A DNA stretch of 64,000 nucleotides from Clostridiales bacterium mt11 (lineage in GTDB: Bacteria; Bacillota; Clostridia; Tissierellales; Tepidimicrobiaceae). Every line of letters starts with the position of its first letter. The first letter of the stretch is position 1. The notes beneath the pieces were generated by a model. The model was not told the DNA's origin. It made no database searches and worked only from the letters and a program-made list of their open reading frames with translations. A program made the translations under genes and the position numbers. Location of the stretch: the NCBI GenBank assembly GCA_001282665.1, contig LN874948.1:504213-568212 (forward strand), written 5' to 3'. Of this stretch, positions 57,421 to 64,000 are shown one piece after another.

Positions 57421-58458
57421 TTACTTTAATTTCAAAATATTTTCCTTAAAAGGTGCCCTTATAATACCCTTTTCCGTTATTATTCCAGTAATATTTTCAT
57501 GAGGTGTTACATCAAAAGCTGGATTGTATACCTCTATTCCTTCTGGAGCAACTCTAATGCCATTGATATGAGTTACCTCCTCAGAACTTCTTTCCTCTAT
57601 TTCAATTTCATCTCCACTTTCCATTTCAAAATCTATAGTAGTTGTAGGTGCAACTATATAGAAAGGAACGTTATAAGCCTTTGCTACTACTGATAACATA
57701 AATGTTCCAATCTTATTTGCAGTATCCCCATTGTTAGCAATCCTATCTGCACCAACTAATATTACATCTATTTTACCATCTCTTATTAAAGTAGCAGCTA
57801 CGTTGTCAGCAATTAGTTTAGCTGGAATCCCTTCTTGTACCAATTCCCAAGCAGTTAATTTACCTCCTTGTAATCTTGGTCTTGTTTCATCTGCATATAC
57901 GAATATATTTTTACCAGTATAATGCGCTTCCCTAACTACCCCTAAAGCAGTTCCATATGCTACAGTAGCAAGAGCTCCTGTATTACAATGGGTTAGTATA
58001 GTTGCTCCTTCTTTTATTATTTCGTTGCCATACCTTGCCATCTTCTTATTGGTTTCAATGTCTTCGTTGTATATAATATCCGCTTCTTCAACTATTCTTT
58101 CATATATTGCCTGTATATCTAAATCCTTGTTTGCTTCTATTAAGTCCCTCATCCTCTTTATGGCCCACATTAGATTTACAGCAGTAGGTCTTGAATTGTA
58201 TAATACTTCCAATGCTTCATCTAAATTTTTTAAAAAGGTTTCCTTATCATCATAAATAAACTCTTTAGCTGCTAAAACTACGCCATAAGCTGCTGTAGCT
58301 CCAATAGCTGGTGCTCCTCTTACTACCATATCCTTTATTGCAAAATCTACTTCCTTATAATCTTTACATTCAAATATCTCATAGGATGTTGGTAATTTTC
58401 TTTGGTCAATTAGATATAAAACATCATCTTTAAATTCAATAGTCTTTATTTCCTTCAT
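57421..58458 (-). CDS. mtnA: 5-methylthioribose-1-phosphate isomerase
   Basis: Converts methylthioribose 1-phosphate to methylthioribulose 1-phosphate. 345 aa, eIF2B-related. Seen: VRGAPAIGATAAYG, ILTHCNTGALATVAYGTALGV with the catalytic Cys, ADETRPRLQGGKLTAWEL, LIADNVAATLI with the catalytic Asp, and VGADRIANNGDTANKIGT. The pair mtnA-mtnP next to a class II aldolase gene, with no mtnK, mtnBCD or mtnE, suggests the shorter DHAP-shunt route rather than the full methionine salvage pathway. It could also process 5-deoxyribose 1-phosphate from 5'-deoxyadenosine. Confidence 0.95.
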   Translation of the reverse strand: MKEIKTIEFKDDVLYLIDQRKLPTSYEIFECKDYKEVDFAIKDMVVRGAPAIGATAAYGVVLAAKEFIYDDKETFLKNLDEALEVLYNSRPTAVNLMWAIKRMRDLIEANKDLDIQAIYERIVEEADIIYNEDIETNKKMARYGNEIIKEGATILTHCNTGALATVAYGTALGVVREAHYTGKNIFVYADETRPRLQGGKLTAWELVQEGIPAKLIADNVAATLIRDGKIDVILVGADRIANNGDTANKIGTFMLSVVAKAYNVPFYIVAPTTTIDFEMESGDEIEIEERSSEEVTHINGIRVAPEGIEVYNPAFDVTPHENITGIITEKGIIRAPFKENILKLK

Positions 58459-58503
58459 CTTTTCCCCCCAAATCCTTATTTATCCAATTTAAATAAATGG
58501 TCT

Positions 58504-59154
58504 CTAGTCCCTTTTAACCTGTCCATAGGTTTTAAACTTCCCCAGCATTAAAGTCATCTCCTCTTCTGAAAGGATTATAGGCTCTCCAATACACCTTGTC
58601 CTATAATATAGCTCTGCACAATATTCAATTTCCTCGGTTATGTTGAAAGCATTGGCAATATCCCCTGCCCCAGCTAATAAGCCGTGATTTGCTAATAATA
58701 CAGCTTTTCTATCCTTCATCGCTTCAAAAGCGTTTTCAGCTAATTCCTTAGTCCCATAAGTTGCATATTTTGCACATCTAACATTTAATCCAGCTAATGC
58801 AACCATATAATGAACTGGTGGCAGCTCCCAGTTTAAGCAGGCTATAGTTGTGGCATACATGGTATGAGTATGTATAATAGCATCTAAATCCATCCTATTG
58901 GCATAAAAAATACGATGCATTTCATATTCCGATGAAGGCAATTTACCACCTTCAACCTTTTTACCATTAAGATCTAGTATCACCACATCTTCTAGCCTTA
59001 TTTGGAAATAATCCATCCCCGAAGGGCTAATAGCCATAAGCTTTTCATCTCTATTAAAGATACTCAAATTACCTCCTGTTCCCTTAGTAAGATTGCTCTC
59101 AACAAGTTTCTTTCCATATTCAACTATTTGTTCTCTTTCATTTTTTAATAACAT
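58504..59154 (-). CDS. Class II aldolase (candidate methylthioribulose-1-phosphate aldolase)
   Basis: 216-aa zinc-dependent aldolase of the fuculose-phosphate/adducin family. Seen: GTGGNLSIF, SPSGMDYFQI, SSEYEMHRIFY with the catalytic Glu position, the zinc ligands in IIHTHTMYAT, and ANHGLLAGAGD with the third His. It heads the aldolase-mtnA-mtnP transcript (45 nt before mtnA). In organisms with the DHAP shunt such an aldolase cleaves methylthioribulose 1-phosphate to DHAP and methylthioacetaldehyde; a sugar-phosphate substrate or MtnB dehydratase activity is the alternative, since all three belong to one fold. Context favours the shunt (inference). Confidence 0.83.
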   Translation of the reverse strand: MLLKNEREQIVEYGKKLVESNLTKGTGGNLSIFNRDEKLMAISPSGMDYFQIRLEDVVILDLNGKKVEGGKLPSSEYEMHRIFYANRMDLDAIIHTHTMYATTIACLNWELPPVHYMVALAGLNVRCAKYATYGTKELAENAFEAMKDRKAVLLANHGLLAGAGDIANAFNITEEIEYCAELYYRTRCIGEPIILSEEEMTLMLGKFKTYGQVKRD

Positions 59155-59192
59155 TTTGACACCGCCTATTTCTAAGATTTTTGTCTTAAGGA

Positions 59193-59419
59193 TTAACTTA
59201 ATATATTCATAAATTTTTCATGATTTCCCCATAAATCCTTTTTCTCATCAATTTTTACAAAGCCATATTTTTCATATAAGTTTGCATGATCGATTATAAG
59301 ATATACCTCTGCAAATCCAAGGTTTTGAGCATAGGTTATGACATACTTAATCATCTTTTCACTAATTCTATTGCCTTTTGTCAACATTCATCATACTGAC
59401 AAATAGATTTAATTTCCAT
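59193..59419 (-). pseudogene. Remnant of a GNAT acetyltransferase
   Basis: An RBS (GGGAGATT) and ATG at 59419 open a GNAT-like N-terminus (MEIKSICQYDEC) that stops after 12 codons. In another frame the same stretch continues as a C-terminal GNAT piece: KGNRISEKMIKYVITYAQNLGF, an acetyl-CoA-binding-type motif, then YLIIDHANLYEKYGF. The central region of a normal 140-150 aa enzyme is missing and the frames do not match, so this is a deleted, frameshifted gene. The 64-codon C-terminal frame (59193-59387) lacks a credible start signal. Confidence 0.75.
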
Positions 59420-59485
59420 ATAATCTCCCTTTCAGGCAGATAGTCTTTATTTTAAACTCAAAAATTTTATTCTCTAGTTAGGAAA

Positions 59486-60025
59486 TTATAAGTTTTCAAC
59501 ATATTCCTCTTGCAGAATCGACATGTGAATTATATCATGCCATTTTCCTTCTCGAAAAATACTTTCACGAGATATTCCTTCCTGCTGAAAACCTACTTTC
59601 TCATATAGTTTAATAGCCCTGTTATTAAATGAAAATACTCTAAGGGATACCCTATGTAGATTCATTTCCAAAAAACTATAATCAAGAAGCAGTTTCATCG
59701 ATTCCGTTCCATAACCTTTACCCCATGATGCTTTATCCCCAATATCGATAATACATTCAGCATTACGGTTTTTAAAATCTATATTAATTAAAGAAGTTAC
59801 CCCTATCGGTTTATTAGATTCCTTCTCCACTATTATATAACTCTTTGAAAATTGAGAGCCTAGAATTATTTCATTAACAAATTTTTCTGTTTCTTCAATA
59901 TGATAAATATCTAAATTTGGAGAAGTAGATTGCATAACCTCCATATCATTTCTCCATTTATGATAAGTTTCTATATCTTCAGATGTCATCTTTCTTAAAA
60001 ATATTCTAGTTGATTCAAATAGCAT
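59486..60025 (-). CDS. GNAT acetyltransferase, RimJ/RimL type
   Basis: 179-aa GCN5-related acetyltransferase of the RimJ/RimL group: N-terminal LFESTRIFLRKMTSEDIETYHKWRND, central 'CIIDIGDKASWGKGYGTESMKLLLDYSF' with the acetyl-CoA loop (WGKGYGTE), and C-terminal 'RVSLRVFSFNNRAIKLYEKVGFQQEG', REGKWHDIIHMSIL. It could acetylate a ribosomal-protein N-terminus, an antibiotic or a small amine; no closer assignment. It stands alone between a broken GNAT gene and a small membrane protein gene. Confidence 0.88.
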   Translation of the reverse strand: MLFESTRIFLRKMTSEDIETYHKWRNDMEVMQSTSPNLDIYHIEETEKFVNEIILGSQFSKSYIIVEKESNKPIGVTSLINIDFKNRNAECIIDIGDKASWGKGYGTESMKLLLDYSFLEMNLHRVSLRVFSFNNRAIKLYEKVGFQQEGISRESIFREGKWHDIIHMSILQEEYVENL

Positions 60026-60123
60026 ATCAGCACTCCTCCATTTTTATAATATGAAATTATTATTTTTCCGAAAACCAAATATGGGACATATCCATGCCTT
60101 GATATCATTTAATAAACTACCAT

Positions 60124-60510
60124 CTATCTAATATCCCATTTTATTGTTTCAAAAGATGAGAAGATAAAAGCAAATATTATAGCAACTATTACCCTTTGAA
60201 AACTCATGGTTTTACCTCTTTCTATATAATTTATATATAGAAATGGGATAAACCACGGAAAAAATGAAGAGATATGTTTATAAATCTTAATCTTATCGAT
60301 TTCTTCTTTATTCCCACCTTTTACCGCTTTATAGGCCATCACTGTAATTAAGGGTACTAAAAACAATACGACTATAGTTGTAACCGAATCCTTATAGTCC
60401 ATTTTAAATGCAAATATACATACTACAATTAATAAAATTGATATGGCTAAATGCATAACAATATCCTTATGAAAAACTTTATTCAAGTTTTCCTTACTAT
60501 TATTTTTCAT
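60124..60510 (-). CDS. Small four-helix membrane protein of unknown function
   Basis: About 128 aa with four hydrophobic segments ('LAISILLIVVCIFAF', 'IVVLFLVPLITVMAY', 'FFPWFIPFLYINYI', 'VIVAIIFAFIFSSF') joined by short lysine-rich loops (KGGNKEEIDKIKIYKH). The frame opens at 60528, but GGGGGT lies 6 nt before the ATG at 60510, so that start is used. I do not recognise the family. It has no close operon partner: about 98 nt separate it from the GNAT gene downstream and over 200 nt from the ABC gene upstream. Confidence 0.65.
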   Translation of the reverse strand: MKNNSKENLNKVFHKDIVMHLAISILLIVVCIFAFKMDYKDSVTTIVVLFLVPLITVMAYKAVKGGNKEEIDKIKIYKHISSFFPWFIPFLYINYIERGKTMSFQRVIVAIIFAFIFSSFETIKWDIR

Positions 60511-60742
60511 GTTAATACCCCCAGTCATAATAAGATATTATCAAGAATATTGGCTCAATTTTTGATGTTCCCAATCCCCCCTTATTCATTATATATTTGG
60601 TGATTTTCTCTAATATCTATATTATATCGTCCCATTAGGCTTAAGTCCACTGATTAAGGATTTTTAGCCATATCAAAATATTCTTAACTTATCATTCCAT
60701 TATTGATATTTATTAGACCTATTTTACAACCAACTTTCAAAG

Positions 60743-62284
60743 TCAAAGCTTAAGGTTAATGATTTTATTGGCATACTTTTCAGGTAAGGAATCATGAGAT
60801 ATAATAAAAACAATTCTATCTTGACTGTCTTTTAATATCTGATTCATAATATCTTCGCTGCTTTCCCTATCAATATTACTGGTCACTTCATCTAATATGA
60901 GTAGATCCCTTTCATCATATAGACCTCTTGATATAGCAATTTTTTGTTTCTCTCCTCCAGATAAATTTGCTCCACCTTCTCCTATTAAAGTGTCCATGGA
61001 TTTAGTCTTTAAAACACTTTGTAATATGGGCTCATATCTAAGCTTATCTTCTATATTAGCATCGTAAGCTTTATTAAAAAATAAATTTTCTCTCAAAGTA
61101 CCTTTAATGATGGGAACATTCTGAGAAAAGTAATCAACTTTTGCCCTTAATGATTCATTTTTAATATCCCTTATATCCATTCCATTTATGTAGATAGAAT
61201 CTATTGTCCTGAACTTAGGAAAAAGCTTAGCTAAAGTACTTTTTCCCGTACCACTTTCTCCTTTAATCCATACGATATCGCCTTTTTTATATACTCCTTT
61301 TATATTACTAGCTAGGTGTTTCCCTTTTATAGATAATTCATCAATATCTAAAATAATCTCTTGGATAGAGTCAATATCTTTGTGACCATCATCCTCTAAC
61401 TTACTATCCCATTCCTTTATAAATTCTAAGGAAATATTCATATCCCGTTTGTTTAAATTAGATCTAGTTATGATGCTCAAGTTATAGAAATATAATGGCA
61501 TGAGTATAGTAAATAAAATCAAAGAGATATCTCCAACCATTTGATAGACTACCAAAACCATAATCATGGTTTGAATTATACCGTTTAAAGAGATAATTAC
61601 CTTAGATGCACTTTGTGCTAGTACATTTACATCTGCCATAATGCCGTAAATTTTATTTAAAGAAGGCTCCATTTGTTCAATAATATTTTCATAGGAATCG
61701 CACTGTTTTAAATAATCGGTCTGCCCAGTTATAGATAAGATTTGTTGCCAGCCTGCTGCAGTTTCTTTTTGAAGTACCTCAGAACGCTTTGAAAGTTCTT
61801 TATTTAAAGATTTATATCCAAAATAGTTAATAGGAATGGTTATAAACATAATCGATGCTATGATTTTACTTTTGATAACGACCATTCCTAAAATAACAAT
61901 CATAATTAGAGCACTAGTCCAAATTTGAACATAATCCCCTGTCATAAATATATAGATATTGTTAACAGCTTGAACTATACGTTCTACAAGATTGGTAGGT
62001 CCTTTATCGTTGATTTCGTCATAGTCTAATAGAAAAAATTTATTAATCATGGACTTAAAATTTCCAATATTGAATTCTTTAGCAAATTTTTCTCTAAAGA
62101 TAGTAAATATAACTTCTAAAATTAAGGAACTTAAAAGCACTACTAAGAGTATTAAAATTCGTCCTTTAGTAAATCCTACATCATCACCACTCCATACATT
62201 TAATAGAATAGGGCTTAAAAGGGAAGCAAAACCACCTAAAAGTACTAAAATAAACATTAAGATAAAAAATCTACGATATTTCAA
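60743..62284 (-). CDS. ABC exporter, fused membrane and ATPase domains
   Basis: 513-aa half-transporter: membrane domain with about six segments (residues 1-290, first 'FFILMFILVLLGGFASLLSP') and an ATPase domain (about 305-513) with Walker A GESGTGKST, Q-loop FSQNVP, signature LSGGEKQ, Walker B LLILDEVTS and H-loop ISHDS. Such exporters move drugs, peptides or lipids, usually as dimers. The start is TTG at 62284 (TTG AAA TAT) with GGAAGTGAT upstream, overlapping the regulator gene by 14 bp. Control by the adjacent ArsR-type protein is likely, suggesting induction by the exported compound. Confidence 0.9.
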   Translation of the reverse strand: MKYRRFFILMFILVLLGGFASLLSPILLNVWSGDDVGFTKGRILILLVVLLSSLILEVIFTIFREKFAKEFNIGNFKSMINKFFLLDYDEINDKGPTNLVERIVQAVNNIYIFMTGDYVQIWTSALIMIVILGMVVIKSKIIASIMFITIPINYFGYKSLNKELSKRSEVLQKETAAGWQQILSITGQTDYLKQCDSYENIIEQMEPSLNKIYGIMADVNVLAQSASKVIISLNGIIQTMIMVLVVYQMVGDISLILFTILMPLYFYNLSIITRSNLNKRDMNISLEFIKEWDSKLEDDGHKDIDSIQEIILDIDELSIKGKHLASNIKGVYKKGDIVWIKGESGTGKSTLAKLFPKFRTIDSIYINGMDIRDIKNESLRAKVDYFSQNVPIIKGTLRENLFFNKAYDANIEDKLRYEPILQSVLKTKSMDTLIGEGGANLSGGEKQKIAISRGLYDERDLLILDEVTSNIDRESSEDIMNQILKDSQDRIVFIISHDSLPEKYANKIINLKL

Positions 62285-63071
62285 TTTTAATCACTTCCAT
62301 GATTTCTTTTATAACTTCTCGGTTTAAACAGTGTAAAGCCCCTTTTCCTTCTTTAGATTCTAAGACTAAACTAATTAGACCACAGGCTGCTAACTGCTTT
62401 AAGTGATGATTTACAGTAGGCAAAGTTAATTTGACTTTTTCTGCAAGTTGTCCTGCAGTTAGATTTTCTTTATTTAGTGCCTTTACCATATTGAGTCTTG
62501 ACTCATCTCCTAATGCTTTAAATATCTTTAAAAAATCCATATCTTTATAATTGGTATAGCTGTCAATATCTACGTCAATTCCGACTGAAAAGAAAACACC
62601 TAAATCCTTATAATAAAACATTTGTATCCCTTTTTTATTTACAAGACTAACATGGGTATATAGGTTAACTCCTGGATTAAGGGACACTCCTATTAGCTGA
62701 GTTAATATAGAAGGATTTTTTATATTTTTCATTTGTTTTTCTTTTTTACCAATATCAAAGTTCTCTTCCATGTTTATTCTCTTAAATTCCTCTATAAAGT
62801 CAATATATGAAAATAAGAACTCAATCTGAGCCTTTCGATTCCCTTCATTTTCCTCTGAGAGAATTCTCGTCAATGCATCTCCTTCATCCGGAATCAATTG
62901 ACAAAAAAACTCTTCCCTTTTCTCGTTAAACTTAAAATCTTCAACTCCCATAATTTCACACCAAGCACAATATTGTAAAAGTATACTACTACCCATCTCA
63001 TCCCTAATACAAAATGACAAATCTTGATTCAGTTCAGCAAATTTAAAAGCTAAATCATATCTATCTAACAT
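62271..63071 (-). CDS. ArsR-type winged-helix regulator with long N-terminal domain
   Basis: About 266 aa. The C-terminal part (about 180-260) is an ArsR/HTH_20 domain: 'FLKIFKALGDESRLNMVKAL', 'LTAGQLAEKVKLTLPTVNHHLKQLAACGLI'-type recognition helix (LTLPTVNHHLKQL). The 175-residue N-terminal part is not a known metal site and probably senses a ligand or mediates dimerisation. The frame opens at 63104, but AAGGAGG is 6 nt before the ATG at 63071 (MLDRYDLAF), which is chosen. Its end overlaps the ABC exporter start, so it is the probable cotranscribed regulator of that transporter. Confidence 0.87.
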   Translation of the reverse strand: MLDRYDLAFKFAELNQDLSFCIRDEMGSSILLQYCAWCEIMGVEDFKFNEKREEFFCQLIPDEGDALTRILSEENEGNRKAQIEFLFSYIDFIEEFKRINMEENFDIGKKEKQMKNIKNPSILTQLIGVSLNPGVNLYTHVSLVNKKGIQMFYYKDLGVFFSVGIDVDIDSYTNYKDMDFLKIFKALGDESRLNMVKALNKENLTAGQLAEKVKLTLPTVNHHLKQLAACGLISLVLESKEGKGALHCLNREVIKEIMEVIKIEIS

Positions 63072-63179
63072 TTTATACCTCCTTTCATATCTATGATATC
63101 TCATGTTTTATTTCATGTCAATCTAATCTTGTTTTTTAATTTCAAGTTTATCTTTTTCGTTTGATTCTCATTTGAATAA

Positions 63180-63221
63180 AAAAGTCTTGACCCCCTTATT
63201 ACTAAAGGTTTCAAGACTTTT
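63180..63221 (-). terminator. Terminator after the AtuA-related genes
   Basis: Perfect 11-bp stem AAAAGTCTTGA/TCAAGACTTTT with T-run on the minus strand, about 30 nt beyond the last AtuA-related stop codon. Confidence 0.82.
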
Positions 63222-63227
63222 GATAAG

Positions 63228-63248
63228 CCAAGGTTCCTGTCCCCTTGG
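63228..63248. repeat. Short palindromic element with CCAAGG/CCTTGG arms
   Basis: CCAAGG (63228-63233) and CCTTGG (63243-63248) enclose TTCCTGTCC. GTTCCTGTCCCCTTGGT-like strings resemble short REP-like palindromes scattered in some Clostridia genomes, sometimes near IS200-type transposases. Only one copy is in the window, so its repeat nature is a guess. Confidence 0.35.
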
Positions 63249-63249
63249 T

Positions 63250-63561
63250 CTACTTTATATCTTCGAGTTCTATTTCTAAAAGTGCCTGAGCAGTACTGCG
63301 ACCCAGGGCATCAAGTCCTAAGGTTGTACTTGAACCTCCATCAAGTGAATTCTCCAAAACAAAATTCAGTGAAGAAAGTCCATCAATTTCATAACGTGTT
63401 ACAGAACCTTTACACATATCACGAAAGAAATATTGGACCCTTTCTGCGGATAGCTGTTCTTTAATAAATGCATAATCAGACTTTTTATATGGAATCACGC
63501 TGATATTCACCATATTTCCTTTATCACCGGCACGAGTATGTGCAATATTTCGTAATTTCAT
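63250..63561 (-). CDS. AtuA-like ferredoxin-fold domain protein
   Basis: 103-aa protein matching the small domain that is fused to or encoded beside AtuA/DUF1446 proteins: 'LRNIAHTRAGDKGNMVNISVIPYK' at the N-terminus, 'VTRYEIDGLSSLNFVLENSLDGGSS' and 'LDALGRSTAQALLEIEL' at the end. Its 4-bp overlap (ATGA) with the upstream gene shows coupling. AtuA was defined in acyclic terpene utilisation, but most relatives have unknown roles. Base composition and codon use differ from genes to the left (more GC, CGT/CGA and CTG-type codons). Confidence 0.85.
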   Translation of the reverse strand: MKLRNIAHTRAGDKGNMVNISVIPYKKSDYAFIKEQLSAERVQYFFRDMCKGSVTRYEIDGLSSLNFVLENSLDGGSSTTLGLDALGRSTAQALLEIELEDIK

Positions 63562-64000
63562 ATCTCCACCTCCTCATACTTAACCGTAGCAACAACATCA
63601 CTAGCAGGAATGAAGATTGATGTGACCGAATATGACCTTTTCATATTTGCATCAATACCGGTAGAACCAGCTGGACCATTTGTATAGAGGAATCCGAATT
63701 CATCCATAAAAAGCTTTGCTTCTTCCTCTGTTTTTGTACGAACTGACATACGCAGCATTATTTCGCTATGGCTGTCGCTGGAATAGTAGTCCGATGTGGC
63801 TGTCTTGCAAAGTGCATTGTATCCTACATAATCTGTACGACTATCAATTGGCTTTATCCCAACAATTTTTGCCCGTTTCCAAATAATATCCGCACACAAT
63901 TCCGCTAATTTTAATGAATTACTGCCTGCAAAAGTAACTATACCTGTGGCTGTGAAACCGTCAGTATACCCTACATTGACCTTCAGGGTCTCTGGAATTC
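63558..64000 (-). CDS. AtuA-family (DUF1446) protein, 5' part beyond the window
   Basis: The minus-strand frame is open from the window edge at 64000 to the stop at 63558, so only the C-terminal 146 or so residues are seen: 'IPETLKVNVGYTDGFTATGI', 'TFAGSNSLKLAELCADIIWKR', 'FLYTNGPAGSTGIDANMKR' and a final KYEEVEI. NGPAG and the 'VGYTDGF' segment are typical of the AtuA C-terminal region. A TTG at 63899 could be mistaken for a start, but the conserved sequence continues upstream of it. It is followed by the ferredoxin-fold subunit gene in the same operon; function unknown. Confidence 0.8.
   Translation of the reverse strand, partial: IPETLKVNVGYTDGFTATGIVTFAGSNSLKLAELCADIIWKRAKIVGIKPIDSRTDYVGYNALCKTATSDYYSSDSHSEIMLRMSVRTKTEEEAKLFMDEFGFLYTNGPAGSTGIDANMKRSYSVTSIFIPASDVVATVKYEEVEI

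Overview
The window is AT-rich, tightly packed bacterial DNA with Shine-Dalgarno sites of the AGGAGG type, frequent TTG/GTG starts and hairpin/T-run terminators. Gene content points to an anaerobic low-GC Firmicute of class Clostridia: a trimeric NADH/ferredoxin [FeFe] hydrogenase, formate-THF ligase, GatCAB, cobalamin riboswitches and a guanine+PRPP tandem riboswitch. An amino-acid-fermenting Tissierellales-type organism would fit, but that is inference. Almost all genes are on the minus strand. The plus-strand exceptions are sucCD-transporter, rpiR-eda, an EamA transporter and one 48-aa protein.

Layout. 1-411: a tRNA-Lys-like fragment and tRNA-His, -Arg and -Gly. 503-9221: rph-rdgB-phosphodiesterase operon, GerMN lipoprotein, DUF2179 membrane protein, two paralogous N-acetylmuramoyl-L-alanine amidases and an AIR-synthase-like protein. 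9388-17065: a small Cys protein and the pcrA-ligA-gatC-gatA-gatB cluster. 17326-20282: a cobalamin riboswitch in front of sucC-sucD and an aromatic-acid-exporter-like membrane protein. 20497-30530: a sugar-acid island with a mannose-family PTS (IIA, IIB, IIC, IID), two D-2-hydroxyacid dehydrogenases, 6-phosphogluconate dehydrogenase, an RpiR regulator, KDPG aldolase and an SDR. It reads as uptake of a keto-sugar acid such as 2-ketogluconate, reduction to 6-phosphogluconate and entry into the pentose phosphate pathway. 30688-38970: housekeeping and transport genes (GNAT, FtsH, gamma-carbonic anhydrase, MFS, YerC, fhs, EamA). 39020-49460: the purine operon purL-E-F-M-N-H-D under a guanine/PRPP tandem riboswitch. 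49464-53507: hydABC. 53907-55336: YitT and a second cobalamin riboswitch leading into a stop-interrupted small gene. 55372-59154: methionine gamma-lyase-like enzyme and a methylthioadenosine salvage set (phosphorylase, MtnA, class II aldolase) resembling the DHAP shunt. 59193-63104: GNAT genes (one broken), a small membrane protein, and an ArsR-type regulator with an ABC exporter. 63250-64000: AtuA-family genes of visibly different base composition, cut by the window edge.

Most notable points: (1) the single-chain PurL has a glutaminase domain whose nucleophile Cys is Gly and whose catalytic His is Thr, so it is probably ammonia-dependent or relies on another glutaminase; (2) sucCD sits under a cobalamin riboswitch; (3) the second cobalamin riboswitch controls a stop-interrupted gene; (4) a perfect 13-bp inverted repeat lies between the divergent rpiR and dehydrogenase genes; (5) the MTA-to-DHAP-shunt gene set. 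No CRISPR array, prophage or intact transposase gene was seen.
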